A DNA stretch of 41,733 nucleotides from a virus. The DNA lies in IMG/VR virus record IMGVR_UViG_3300046007_006577, positions 1-41,733 of that record, one strand, 5' to 3'. Positions 6,604-15,017 of the stretch are shown piece by piece. The position numbers were made by a program, and so were the translations under genes. Positions within the stretch are counted from its first letter, which is position 1. Each line of letters starts with the position of its first letter. The notes under the pieces are model-generated. The model was given only the letters and a program-made list of their open reading frames with translations, searched no databases and was not told where the DNA came from.

Positions 6604-9134
6604 AGCCTTTCTACACCGCCGTCAACACCAAGGGCAGCAGGATCCTCCACAGAGGGTACGACGAGAGCGGTCGGAGGCTCCATGAGTCGCTGACATTTCG
6701 ACCCACGCTCTTCGTGACCACGGGCAAGCCGAAGCCCTCGTCGTGGAGGACAATCGACGGCAAGGCTGTCGATCCCGTGGACTTCGACACCATGTACGAG
6801 GCTAGGCAGTTCTCCTCGGAGTACCGTGGTGTCGGCGGTCTCGGGGTCTACGGCGACATCGACTCGGAGTTTCAGTTCATCGCAGACAGGTACGGCAGCG
6901 AGGGGGAGATGCCATACGATCCCTCGGTGATCCGTGTCCTGTCCCTCGATATTGAGGTCGAGAGCGAGGATGGATTCCCATCCGTTGACGATCCCCGAGA
7001 GAGGGTGAACGCCATCACGCTCATCCAAGGGAGCAAGGTCCACGCTCTCGGGCTCGGCGACTTCTCCGTCGATGGAGTGACATGCCACTCGTTCAACGAC
7101 GAGGCAAGTCTCCTCCACCGATTCCTCGACCTGTGGGAGGAACTCGACCCTGACATCATCACGGGATGGAACGCCCAATTCTACGACATCCCGTACCTGT
7201 ACAACAGGATCAGCAGGGTGCTTGGGAGCAAGGCGGTGAAGCGATTGTCCCCGTGGGGCGAGATCCGCACCCGCAAGGTGGTCGTGATGGACAGGGAGAA
7301 TCAGGTCTACGACCTCGCAGGTATCTCCATACTCGACTACTACGACCTCTACAGGAAGTTCACCTTCGTGACCCGTGAGTCGTACAAGTTGCAGCACATC
7401 GCAATGATCGAACTCGGCGAGGGCAAGATCGACTACTCGGATGTGGGAACCCTCTCGGACCTGTACAAGCAGGACTTTCAGAGGTTCATGGAGTACAACA
7501 TCAAGGACACCAGACTTGTCATCCAACTAGAGGACAAGTTGAGGCTGATCGAACTCGCCCAAGCCCTTGCGTACAGCGCACGGACGAACCTTGACGATGT
7601 CTTCTCGCAGGTGCGGATGTGGGACAGCATCATCTACCACTACCTGCGGACGAAGAGGATCGCCATCCCCCCGAAGCCATCGGTCGAGAAGCGTGAGCAG
7701 TTCGCAGGGGCGTATGTCAAGGAGCCGAAGCCGAACACCTACGAATGGGTGGCATCCTTCGACCTCGACAGCCTCTATCCGCACCTCATCATGCAGTACA
7801 ACCTGTCCCCCGAGACCCTTGTCGAGGAGAGGATCCCCGACATGACTGCGGACACCCTCCTCGCCGAACCCGAGAGGTTCACGGGCGCACTCGCACGGGC
7901 GCACGGGGAGAACCTCTCCGTGGCGGGGAACGGAACCATGTACCGCAGGGACATCCATGGATTCCTGCCCGAACTCATGGAGACGATGTACAGGCAGCGC
8001 AAGGAATACAAGAGGCTCTCGGTGGATGCCAAGGGGTGGCTCAAGAAGAACGCCGACACCGCCTCGCCGCAGCAGGTCCTTGAGAAGAAGAAGGAAGTCA
8101 GCAAGTACCACAACTTCCAACTCGTCCGCAAGGTTCAGTTGAACAGCGCATTCGGTGCGATGGGGAACCAGTACTTCCGCTACTACGACCTTCGCATCGC
8201 AGAAGCGATCACATGGTCGGGCAAGTTGTCGATCAAGTGGATCGAACAGAAGTTGAACCGCTTCCTCAACAAGACATGTGGCACCGAGTCCCACGACTAT
8301 GTGATCGCATCGGACACCGACTCGGTCTACCTCCATCTCGGTCCATTGGTCTCCAAGGTGGTGGGCGACAAGCCCCCGAAGGAGACCGTGCAGTTCCTCA
8401 ACAAGTCCTGCAACGAGATCATCCTGCCCCGCATCTCCAAGTGGTACGGGGAACTGTCGGACACGATGAACGCCTATGCGAACCGCATGAGCATGAAGCG
8501 GGAGAACATCGCCATGCGTGGTCTGTGGGCGGCGAAGAAGCGGTACTGCCTCGCCGTACACATGGGAGAGGACGATGTGTACATGGAGGAGCCCGACATC
8601 AAGGTGACGGGGCTTGAGGTCGTTCGCTCATCGACACCGCAGGTGGTTCGCAGCAGTCTCCATGAGGCTATCAGGCTGATCCTCACCTCCGACGAAGGTG
8701 CGCTGCGCTCGTTCGTGGACCGATTCCACGACGAGTTCATGTCGCTGTCGGTGCATCAGATCTCGTTCCCCCGAGGCTGCAACAACCTTGACGAGTACGC
8801 CGATGCCGCCGCCATCTACAAGAAGTCAACCCCCATCGCAGTCAAGGGCGGTCTCCTGTACAACCACCTCGTCAAGACGAAGAGGCTCACGAAGTCCTAT
8901 CCTCTGATCAGGGAGGGCGACAAGATCAAGTTCTGCTACCTCAAGGAGCCGAACCCGATCCGTGAGCATGTCATCTCCTTCGTGACCGCCCTTCCCGACG
9001 AGTTCGGCTTGGAGCAGTACATCGACAGGGAGACGCAGTTCGACAAGGCTTTCCTTGAGCCGCTCAAGAAACTGCTCGACATCGTCGGGTGGAGCGTGGA
9101 AGACAAGGCTAGCCTCGACACCCTCTTCGGCTGA
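6600..9134 (+). CDS. 43: Family B DNA polymerase, gp43
   Basis: An 844-aa replicative polymerase with proofreading, complete in one frame (T4 gp43 is 898 aa). Exonuclease motifs: Exo I LSLDIEVE with D117 and E119, Exo II GWNAQFYDIPYL, Exo III YNIKDTRLV. Polymerase motifs: A FDLDSLYPHL with D388 and D390, B KVQLNSAFGAMGN, C ASDTDSVYL with D572 and D574. The GTG start at 6600 overlaps the preceding stop. Residues 428-436 (bases 7881-7908) are encoded by tandem ACGGGCGCAC units in a region before RRDIHGFLPE that varies in length among relatives. They resemble the repeats in the helicase and primase genes. The C-terminus ends in LDTLFG, which could be the clamp-binding tail. Confidence 0.97.
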   Translation: MKPFYTAVNTKGSRILHRGYDESGRRLHESLTFRPTLFVTTGKPKPSSWRTIDGKAVDPVDFDTMYEARQFSSEYRGVGGLGVYGDIDSEFQFIADRYGSEGEMPYDPSVIRVLSLDIEVESEDGFPSVDDPRERVNAITLIQGSKVHALGLGDFSVDGVTCHSFNDEASLLHRFLDLWEELDPDIITGWNAQFYDIPYLYNRISRVLGSKAVKRLSPWGEIRTRKVVVMDRENQVYDLAGISILDYYDLYRKFTFVTRESYKLQHIAMIELGEGKIDYSDVGTLSDLYKQDFQRFMEYNIKDTRLVIQLEDKLRLIELAQALAYSARTNLDDVFSQVRMWDSIIYHYLRTKRIAIPPKPSVEKREQFAGAYVKEPKPNTYEWVASFDLDSLYPHLIMQYNLSPETLVEERIPDMTADTLLAEPERFTGALARAHGENLSVAGNGTMYRRDIHGFLPELMETMYRQRKEYKRLSVDAKGWLKKNADTASPQQVLEKKKEVSKYHNFQLVRKVQLNSAFGAMGNQYFRYYDLRIAEAITWSGKLSIKWIEQKLNRFLNKTCGTESHDYVIASDTDSVYLHLGPLVSKVVGDKPPKETVQFLNKSCNEIILPRISKWYGELSDTMNAYANRMSMKRENIAMRGLWAAKKRYCLAVHMGEDDVYMEEPDIKVTGLEVVRSSTPQVVRSSLHEAIRLILTSDEGALRSFVDRFHDEFMSLSVHQISFPRGCNNLDEYADAAAIYKKSTPIAVKGGLLYNHLVKTKRLTKSYPLIREGDKIKFCYLKEPNPIREHVISFVTALPDEFGLEQYIDRETQFDKAFLEPLKKLLDIVGWSVEDKASLDTLFG
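7881..7908 (+). repeat. GGGCGCAC repeat patch inside polymerase gene
   Basis: ACGGGCGCAC, two bases, GCACGGGCGCACGGGG: a tandem of the same unit that builds the larger inserts at 9748, 21881 and 31060. This copy is short and lacks the inverted half, so chance use of Thr-Gly/Ala codons cannot be excluded. Confidence 0.4.
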
Positions 9135-9139
9135 CCGTC

Positions 9140-9146
9140 CTAAATA
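9140..9146 (+). promoter_or_regulatory. CTAAATA late-promoter-like motif before deacetylase
   Basis: CTAAATA followed by C, in the 17-nt gap after gp43. The ATG at 9152 is only five bases beyond it. If transcription starts 5-7 bases after the core, as in T4, the mRNA would begin at or inside the start codon. Confidence 0.5.
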
Positions 9147-9151
9147 CGGTC

Positions 9152-9901
9152 ATGCAGCCCATCGGCAAGTTCCTGACTAAGGATGTCCGACATCCCCATG
9201 TCCACCTGTGCTTCGATGACCACTCGGTCTCGCATTGGCACGGGACGAGGGGAATCTTGAAGCGGCACAGGGCTAGGGCGGTCTTCTATGTCGATGGATT
9301 CCATCTCCTCGGCGAGGAGGAGATCGACATGCTCCATGACCTCCGCTCCGATGGTCATGTCATAGGTTGCCACGGAAAGATGCACCGTGACGCTCTCTCC
9401 TACAGCAAGCGGTATGGGATCGACAGGTACATCGATGACGAGGTGATCCCTGCCATGGAGGAGATGGTGGAGGCGGGATTCGACCCCACCCACTTCGCCT
9501 TCCCCTACACCAAGTTCGATGATGCCCTGTTTGCGGAGGTGGATCGGCTGTTCTGCTTCGTCCGCTCGGGAAACGAAGGGACGATTCTCTCAGGTGGCAG
9601 GACCCTGCCTCTGATGTCGATGATGGATACGCAGCGCAAACCCACGGAATCTAGGATTCGTGGCGGGGATCTGAATGGGGCGATTGAAACAATCAGGGCA
9701 GGGGTCGAAGAAGGGGTGAGTCCTGTCATCATTTTCCACGATGTCCGACCCGTGGGCGCACCTGCGCACACGGGTACCCACGCACGGGCGCATGTGACCC
9801 CCGAGGAGTTGGACACCGTGTTGGAGGCGATCACGGACTCGGGGTACTCATACGAGACATTCGACGGTTTGTGTGAGAGTTCCCCTGACATGGACGAGTG
9901 A
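9152..9901 (+). CDS. Polysaccharide deacetylase (NodB/CE4-like)
   Basis: A 249-aa NodB-fold protein. CE4 landmarks: FDD at 21-23 (catalytic base and metal Asp), CHGKMH at 73-78 (the two metal-binding His of the H-x3-H motif), FAFPY near 115 (usual Arg of FPxR/FPYG not evident) and FHDV at 195-198. It would remove N-acetyl groups from an amino-sugar polymer, such as host peptidoglycan, capsule or the phage's own glycan; no signal peptide is visible, so a cytoplasmic or virion role is likelier. Between FHDV and VTPEELD, where relatives are short, residues 199-214 (rich in His, Ala, Thr, Gly) come from a GC-rich hairpin repeat. The arrangement looks like an in-frame insertion. A later in-frame start is possible if the upstream promoter is used. 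Confidence 0.85.
   Translation: MQPIGKFLTKDVRHPHVHLCFDDHSVSHWHGTRGILKRHRARAVFYVDGFHLLGEEEIDMLHDLRSDGHVIGCHGKMHRDALSYSKRYGIDRYIDDEVIPAMEEMVEAGFDPTHFAFPYTKFDDALFAEVDRLFCFVRSGNEGTILSGGRTLPLMSMMDTQRKPTESRIRGGDLNGAIETIRAGVEEGVSPVIIFHDVRPVGAPAHTGTHARAHVTPEELDTVLEAITDSGYSYETFDGLCESSPDMDE
9748..9795 (+). repeat. GC-rich hairpin repeat inserted in deacetylase gene
   Basis: Contains GGGCGCAC, GCGCACACGGG and GCACGGGCGCA units. ACCCGTG (9748-9754) pairs with CACGGGT (9769-9775), and CGTGGG (9751-9756) could instead pair with CCCACG (9777-9782). It encodes residues 198-214 in frame and sits exactly between two conserved blocks of the NodB fold. It belongs to the family also seen in the helicase and primase genes. 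Confidence 0.7.
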
Positions 9902-9904
9902 ACG

Positions 9905-9912
9905 CCTAAATC
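9905..9912 (+). promoter_or_regulatory. Degenerate late-promoter-like motif before uvsX
   Basis: CCTAAATC, one base off the CTAAATA heptamer, 19 nt ahead of the uvsX ATG with a GCGAGG purine patch between. The position fits the other copies, but the last base breaks the core. Confidence 0.3.
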
Positions 9913-9931
9913 ATTCTGCGAGGTCTACAAC

Positions 9932-10966
9932 ATGAACTTTCTGAAGTCTCTCGTCAAGAGCAGCGGCAACGAGTACGCAGCCATCGCCAACGAAGGTCTT
10001 GAGTCCGATGTGTCGGGCTTCATCGACACGGGTTCCTACGCATTCAACGCACTCGTCTCGGGAAGCCTCAAGGGAGGCATCCCGAACAACAAGATCCTCG
10101 GCATCGCAGGTGAGTCCGCAACGGGCAAGACCTACTTCGCCCTCGGAGTCGCAGCGCAGTTCCTCAACGACAATCCCGAGGGCGTGATCCTCTACTTCGA
10201 CAGCGAACAGGCTGTGACGAGCGAGATGATCATCAGCCGTGGGCTCGACAAGAACCGTGTGGCTGTGTTTCCCATCGCCACGGTCGAGCAGTTCCGCCAT
10301 CAGGTCCTTCAGATCCTCGACAACTACGGCAAGTTGGAGAAGTCGGAGCAGAGGGCGACCATGATCGTCCTCGACTCGCTCGGCATGTTGTCCACCTCAA
10401 AGGAGATGAACGACTCGGCGGAAGGCAAGGAGGTCCGTGACATGACCCGCAGTCAGGTCATCAAGTCCGTGTTCCGCACGGTGACCCTCAAGTTGGGCAA
10501 GTACAACATTCCCTTGATCGTGACGAACCACACCTACGATGTCGTGGGTGCCTATGTCCCCACCAAGGAAATGGGCGGCGGAAGCGGTCTCAAGTACGCA
10601 GCCACCACCATCGTCTACCTGTCGAAGAAGAAGCACAAGGTCGATGACGAGGTGGTCGGCAACATCATCCATTGCAAGACGCAGAAGAGCCGCCTGACGA
10701 AGGAGAACCGCTCCATCGATGTCCTGCTGAACTACGACAGCGGTCTCGACCGCTACTACGGACTGATCAATCTCGGAATCGATCACGGCATCCTCAAGAA
10801 GGTGTCGAACAAGATTCAGTTCCCTGACGGCAGGTCAGACTTTGAGTCGAGGATCAACAAGGATCCGCAGAAGTGGTTCACCGACGATGTCATCAAGGCG
10901 TTGGACGAAGCCGCTGCCAAGGAGTTCAAGTACGGTCAACAGGAAGCGGGGGATGATGTCGAATAA
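9932..10966 (+). CDS. uvsX: UvsX RecA-like recombinase
   Basis: A 344-aa strand-exchange ATPase of the RecA/UvsX family (T4 UvsX about 390 aa). Walker A is GESATGKT (60-67), the catalytic-Glu region YFDSEQAV (88-95), and Walker B MIVLDS (144-149). Loop L1/L2 region includes the motif VTNHTYDVVGAYVP and KEMGGGSGLKYA around 190-220, typical of UvsX. It forms filaments on ssDNA for recombination-dependent replication and repair. The acidic C-terminus (EAGDDVE) matches RecA-type regulatory tails. It lies between polymerase/deacetylase and the glycan island, and its 3' end overlaps the next gene by 11 nt. Confidence 0.95.
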   Translation: MNFLKSLVKSSGNEYAAIANEGLESDVSGFIDTGSYAFNALVSGSLKGGIPNNKILGIAGESATGKTYFALGVAAQFLNDNPEGVILYFDSEQAVTSEMIISRGLDKNRVAVFPIATVEQFRHQVLQILDNYGKLEKSEQRATMIVLDSLGMLSTSKEMNDSAEGKEVRDMTRSQVIKSVFRTVTLKLGKYNIPLIVTNHTYDVVGAYVPTKEMGGGSGLKYAATTIVYLSKKKHKVDDEVVGNIIHCKTQKSRLTKENRSIDVLLNYDSGLDRYYGLINLGIDHGILKKVSNKIQFPDGRSDFESRINKDPQKWFTDDVIKALDEAAAKEFKYGQQEAGDDVE

Positions 10967-11489
10967 GAAACAGGACAAGACCTTTCTCATAGACGGGTTC
11001 GATGGTGCCTTCGTGGGAGGACTCCGCAAGTTCGGTCAGACATTGCCCATCGCAGTCTACGACTACGACAAGGTGATGGAGATCGTGATGTCGAGTGGAA
11101 TCTCCGACGAGGACGATGCCGCAGAATACATTGAGTTCAACATCCTCGGTGGGTATCTCGGCGAAGGCACCCCCTGCATGATCTTCCCTTGCTCCCTGCG
11201 TGAGTTTACGGAGGAGTGTGGTGATGACCTCGACCCGTCCGTGATGGAGCGTGACTTCGGCGACGAGGATCCGAACGCATACCCCGACGAAGACAACATG
11301 ACGGAGAGGGAGCGCATGTTGTACCGTCAGGCGATCAGCGACTTCTGCCTGAACTTCATCCGCTATGTAAAGGAAACGAACCCCAAGGTGTACTCCCTCG
11401 CCAAGGACTACGCCAAGGACTACTCGGGCAACTCCGTGGTCGAGTTCGTTGACATCGAAGAAGAAGAGGATGGGAAGAAGCAGCCATGA
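10956..11489 (+). CDS. Small acidic conserved phage protein
   Basis: A 177-aa acidic protein downstream of uvsX. It has a compact N-terminal region (PIAVYDYDKVMEIV, then AAEYIEFNILGGYLGEGTP around 50-75) of a type I recall as 'hypothetical' in T4-like marine phages, and a highly acidic, Asp/Glu-rich C-terminus (DIEEEED). No catalytic motif is seen. Two adjacent ATGs (10953, 10956) are possible; I chose the second because GGGGG at 10947-10951 gives better spacing. The stop overlaps the first glycosyltransferase start, so this gene couples uvsX to the glycan island. Function unknown. Confidence 0.75.
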   Translation: MSNKKQDKTFLIDGFDGAFVGGLRKFGQTLPIAVYDYDKVMEIVMSSGISDEDDAAEYIEFNILGGYLGEGTPCMIFPCSLREFTEECGDDLDPSVMERDFGDEDPNAYPDEDNMTERERMLYRQAISDFCLNFIRYVKETNPKVYSLAKDYAKDYSGNSVVEFVDIEEEEDGKKQP

Positions 11490-12277
11490 GGATGGTCATC
11501 AAGTTCCCTACGAGGGGGCGACCCGAAAAGTTCATCTCTGTACTGAACAGGTACATCAACTTCCTTTCGGGCATGCACGAAGTCAAGTTCGTCATCTCGT
11601 TCGATCACGACGATCCGACGATGAACAACGACAACATGTGGTCCGTCTTCAACCGACTGAACGCTCAGTTGGAAGGCAAGATCCTCCCTGTGTGCGGGAA
11701 GTCCACGGGCAAGATCTCCGCTATCAACGCCGACCTAGACAGGGTCGTGTCCTTCAGACCCGATGTGATCCTTCTCGCATCGGATGACATGATCCCCGTC
11801 CACGGCGGCTACGACGATGTCATCGCCAAGGCTATGGCGAAGTTCTTCCCCGACACGGACGGGGTCCTCCACTTCAACGACGGATTCTCGGGGCAGAACA
11901 GGCTGATCACCCTGTCGATCCTCGGTCGCAAGTACCTCGACAGGTTCGGGTACCTCTACTACCCAGGCTACAAGTCGGTGTTCTGCGACAACGAGTTCAC
12001 CGATGTTGCGAGGATGCTCGGCAAGGTCGTGTACATCGACCATGTCATCATCCAACACCAATGGGTCGGTGCGGTCAATCCCAACGATGCCCTCCACCGC
12101 CGCAACGAGTCGGTGGAGATGTACGAGCATGATAAGGCGGTCTATCTCGACCGAGCCTACAACAATTTTCATCTGAAGCCTGAGGAGATCGTGAATGCCT
12201 TGGTCATATCGCCACAAGTTGTCGATTCTCATCCCGACCCTAATCGAACGGAAGGACTCCCTTCAGTCGCTCCGTGA
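11486..12277 (+). CDS. Glycosyltransferase-like protein (GT-A, GT2-type)
   Basis: A 263-aa protein that opens the glycan island. The start IKFPTRGRPEKF (residues 5-16) is the first strand and nucleotide loop of GT2-type glycosyltransferases, and ILLASDDMIPV near 95 supplies a DD motif in place of DxD for metal and nucleotide sugar. It ends with a region GAVNPNDALHRRN. It is cytoplasmic with no membrane segment. The last 27 residues (from 12195) overlap the next glycosyltransferase in another frame, so the functional domain probably ends near residue 235. Sugar donor and acceptor cannot be read from sequence. Confidence 0.75.
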   Translation: MRMVIKFPTRGRPEKFISVLNRYINFLSGMHEVKFVISFDHDDPTMNNDNMWSVFNRLNAQLEGKILPVCGKSTGKISAINADLDRVVSFRPDVILLASDDMIPVHGGYDDVIAKAMAKFFPDTDGVLHFNDGFSGQNRLITLSILGRKYLDRFGYLYYPGYKSVFCDNEFTDVARMLGKVVYIDHVIIQHQWVGAVNPNDALHRRNESVEMYEHDKAVYLDRAYNNFHLKPEEIVNALVISPQVVDSHPDPNRTEGLPSVAP

Positions 12278-12791
12278 GGAACTCGACCGTCAGGTCGGGA
12301 AGCGCAATGTCGAGGTCCTCCATTGCGCCGACAATCGACAGATGACCATCGGTCAGAAGAGAACCATGCTCCTCACGCAGTCCTCGGGGGAGTATGTCGC
12401 CTTCATCGATGACGATGACCTGCCGAGCCAAGACTACATCGACAAGGTTCTGAACGCCCTGTCCAAGAACCCCGACTGCTCGTCCCTCACGGGAGAGATC
12501 GTGTTCTCTGACGGGTACAGCCGTCCGTTCATCCATTCCCTCCGCTACGACAGGTGGATCGATGACCATGAGGGCAGGGTCTACTACCGACCCCCGAACC
12601 ACCTCAACGCCGTGCGGAGGTCCATCGCCGTGCAGGTGGGGTTCCCGCCGTGGAACAGCGGCGAGGACAGGTCGTTCAGCATGGGGATCCGCCACCACCT
12701 CAAGACCGAGGAATGGATCGACGGAGTGATCTACAACTACAAGTGTCGCAAGACTTTTGAAGAGACCCACAACCATCAGGTGACACGATGA
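12195..12791 (+). CDS. GT2 family glycosyltransferase
   Basis: A 198-aa GT-A fold glycosyltransferase. LSILIPT (about residues 9-15) is the first strand, GQKRTMLL (around 52-59) the usual helix after it, and FIDDDDLPS (70-78) the DxD metal and nucleotide-sugar site. WNSGEDRSFS near 155 is the ED(-like) catalytic-base region of GT2 enzymes. The ATG at 12195 is preceded by GAGGAG at about 8 nt and overlaps the upstream gene by 83 nt, longer than the usual 4-nt overlaps here. Such an overlap suggests fusion of a cassette onto the 3' end of its neighbour. The stop overlaps the next ATG. Confidence 0.85.
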   Translation: MPWSYRHKLSILIPTLIERKDSLQSLREELDRQVGKRNVEVLHCADNRQMTIGQKRTMLLTQSSGEYVAFIDDDDLPSQDYIDKVLNALSKNPDCSSLTGEIVFSDGYSRPFIHSLRYDRWIDDHEGRVYYRPPNHLNAVRRSIAVQVGFPPWNSGEDRSFSMGIRHHLKTEEWIDGVIYNYKCRKTFEETHNHQVTR

Positions 12792-13432
12792 ATGTGGTGT
12801 CCTTCAGTCTTTGGGGCGACAAACCCAAGTACACCATCGGTGCGATCCGCAACGCCGAACTTGCCTCCTCTTGGTATAGGGGCTGGACCTGCCGTTTCTA
12901 TTGCGACGAGGAGACGGTGCCCGAGAAGATCCTCGACACCCTCGACAGCATGCCCAACTGTGAAGTGGTGAGGATGGGTGTGTCGGTCGAGCCGCATTGG
13001 TCGATGTTCTGGAGGTTCTACGCAGCCGAGGATCCCTCCATCGACTGCGTCGTGTTCCGTGACACCGATTCCAGGATCGGACAGCGTGAAGTGATGGCTG
13101 TGCAGGAATGGATCTCCTCGGGCAAGGGATTCCATGCGATGCGAGACCATCCTCAGCACGGAACTCCCTTGTGCGGCGGAATGTGGGGTGTCCGTGGCGG
13201 GAAACTCAAGGAGATCCGATCCATGATTTCCAACTACTACGCCAAGGGACTTACCAAGACAGCCCTCTTCGGCATCGACCAAGACTTCCTCACGCACAGC
13301 GTGTGGTCCTTGGCTAAGGAGGATGTCGTGCAGCATGACGAGTTCTTCGCCAAGGTTCCTTTCCCGCTCCCCCGTGATTCCAAGCACTTCGTCGGACAGG
13401 TGTACGACGAGAACGACAATCCACAGTACTGA
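12788..13432 (+). CDS. Glycosyltransferase-like protein (sugar-nucleotide fold)
   Basis: A 214-aa protein with a GT-A-like plan. VVFRDTDSRIG (about 80-90) gives a DTD (DxD) motif; the flanking WSMFWRFYAAED and GFHAMRDHPQHG, with CGGMWGVRGG around 137-146, resemble small glycosyltransferases and 'hypothetical' proteins in phage and bacterial glycan clusters. It ends with FGIDQDFL and a short beta tail. No membrane segment. Start and stop are tightly coupled to the neighbours (ATGA overlap upstream, 2-nt gap downstream). The substrate is unknown; the fold call rests on the DxD context alone. Confidence 0.65.
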   Translation: MNVVSFSLWGDKPKYTIGAIRNAELASSWYRGWTCRFYCDEETVPEKILDTLDSMPNCEVVRMGVSVEPHWSMFWRFYAAEDPSIDCVVFRDTDSRIGQREVMAVQEWISSGKGFHAMRDHPQHGTPLCGGMWGVRGGKLKEIRSMISNYYAKGLTKTALFGIDQDFLTHSVWSLAKEDVVQHDEFFAKVPFPLPRDSKHFVGQVYDENDNPQY

Positions 13433-13434
13433 CC

Positions 13435-14319
13435 ATGAACATCCTCATCATCCAAGAGCGTGGACACCACGAACAAAACCGTGACTTCAGGGAGTCGTGC
13501 TGCCTGAAGAGATCATTCGATTCCATGGGTCATGGCTGCGTCGTGTGGGGAAAGGGTCACGAAGGCTTCCCGACCCTCCCCGACTTCGACTCATACGACC
13601 TGATCATCAACCTTGAGAACTACGGCGACGAGTGGATGCCCAACCTCTCCTCGACACGGAAGCCGATCAAGATGGTGTGGTGCATCGATGCCCATGTGCG
13701 TGGCACCGCACCATACGAGAGGATCTTCTCCGAGGGCAAATACGACATCCTCGCCCATGCGACGAGGGATTTCGTGAGGCTCCCTCATCACCGATGGCTC
13801 CCCAACTGCACCGACCACAGGATGATCTTCCCGCTACCCGATGTGGCGAAGACTCATGCCATGGGCTTCTGCGGCAATCATGTCACCCCCGAGCGCAAAA
13901 GGGCTGTGGATACCCTGACGAGCGTGTTCGGTCTGAAGCAGGACATCTTCGTGATCGGCAACGACATGGTGCGGACGATCAATTCGTACCGTATCCACTT
14001 CAACATGAACATCGCCAACGACATCAACTACAGGTCGTTTGAAACCCTCGCATGTGGAACGGTGCTTCTCACAGACAGGAATCCGCAGTACAAGGACCTC
14101 GGGTTTGAGGACGGTGTCAACTGCCTCATGTACGACAGGGGCGAGTACTCGGGCGACATCCGTTCGTTGATATCGAAGGTCACTTCCGCAATGGGCATGC
14201 GTCCCGAGACCCTCGCTGCCATTGGAAATGCAGGAAGGGAACTCTTCCTGTCGAAGCACACCTATGACCACAGGGCAGAGAAAATTTTGTGGTGGTTGGA
14301 TATGGGAGGTAGGGTATGA
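13435..14319 (+). CDS. Glycosyltransferase, GT-B, CgeB-like
   Basis: A 294-aa protein of the CgeB/glycosyl-transferases-group-1-like type. The N-terminal half has a Rossmann-like start (MNILIIQERG), and the C-terminal half carries HFNMNIANDINYRSFETLACGTVLLT (quoted in part: NYRSFETLACGT, about residues 200-211), which matches the NxRxFE..A(C/G)G donor-binding block of CgeB-type GT-B enzymes. It then has CLMYDRGEY. It should transfer a sugar from a nucleotide donor, acceptor unknown. It overlaps the next gene by ATGA. Confidence 0.8.
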   Translation: MNILIIQERGHHEQNRDFRESCCLKRSFDSMGHGCVVWGKGHEGFPTLPDFDSYDLIINLENYGDEWMPNLSSTRKPIKMVWCIDAHVRGTAPYERIFSEGKYDILAHATRDFVRLPHHRWLPNCTDHRMIFPLPDVAKTHAMGFCGNHVTPERKRAVDTLTSVFGLKQDIFVIGNDMVRTINSYRIHFNMNIANDINYRSFETLACGTVLLTDRNPQYKDLGFEDGVNCLMYDRGEYSGDIRSLISKVTSAMGMRPETLAAIGNAGRELFLSKHTYDHRAEKILWWLDMGGRV

Positions 14320-15017
14320 GTAATTCGACACTCTACATCCATCACCATCTAGGGATGGGTGATCACATCATTTGCAACGGTCTTGTTCGCAGTTTGGTGG
14401 GCAACAAGGCTGACAATGTCACCCTGTTTGTGAGGACGAACAACTTTCCCCGTGTACAGAGGATGTATGACGATGACCCGAGGATTGACTACGCAATCGT
14501 TCCTGCGGAGGGGAACGAGTGTGGTTTCGTTGACGAGTACACCCGTCACCGTCAGGGCACCCTTCTCCGTTTGGGGTTCGACCAACTCCACAAGAGTCCC
14601 ACGCTGAACTTCGATCAGGTCTTCTACATCTACGCTGGTGTACCTTTCAGTAATCGATGGGACAAGTTCTTCGTCAAGAGGGATCCTGATGGGGAGTCGA
14701 AGGCGATTGCAAAGTTGAATCCCACAGGAGAGCCCTACATGTTCGTCCATGACGATTCATCCCGAGGGTTTCTGATCAATCCACCGAATCCGAGAGGACT
14801 GAAGGTGATCAAGAACGATGTTTCCGTGGGTATATTCGACATGATTGGAGTGCTTGAGGGTGCGGAGGAAATCCATTGCATGGAGAGTTCGTTCCGATGC
14901 CTCATTGAGAGCGTTCCCTCCATTACATGCCCCCTGTTCCTTCACAAGATGGTGAGGTTCGCCAACCAACCCAATCCCGCCCTGTCATTGGGAAGGAAGA
15001 GGTGGGTCGAGGTATGA
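14316..15017 (+). CDS. Heptosyltransferase/GT9-like protein
   Basis: A 233-aa protein starting LYIHHHLGMGDHIICNG (about residues 6-22), which recalls the G-x-GD-x-(I/V)-x-x-x-P start of GT9 heptosyltransferases and ADP-heptose-type GT-B proteins. The second half has PYMFVHDDSSRGF and GAEEIHCMESSFRCLIE near 186-202, resembling the C-terminal donor-binding block (HxxxSxxxH/ES-type) of these enzymes. It is shorter than GT9 enzymes (about 320-350 aa), so it may be a minimal or degraded form. Base composition is slightly AT-richer than its neighbours. The assignment is from motifs only. Confidence 0.6.
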   Translation: MSNSTLYIHHHLGMGDHIICNGLVRSLVGNKADNVTLFVRTNNFPRVQRMYDDDPRIDYAIVPAEGNECGFVDEYTRHRQGTLLRLGFDQLHKSPTLNFDQVFYIYAGVPFSNRWDKFFVKRDPDGESKAIAKLNPTGEPYMFVHDDSSRGFLINPPNPRGLKVIKNDVSVGIFDMIGVLEGAEEIHCMESSFRCLIESVPSITCPLFLHKMVRFANQPNPALSLGRKRWVEV

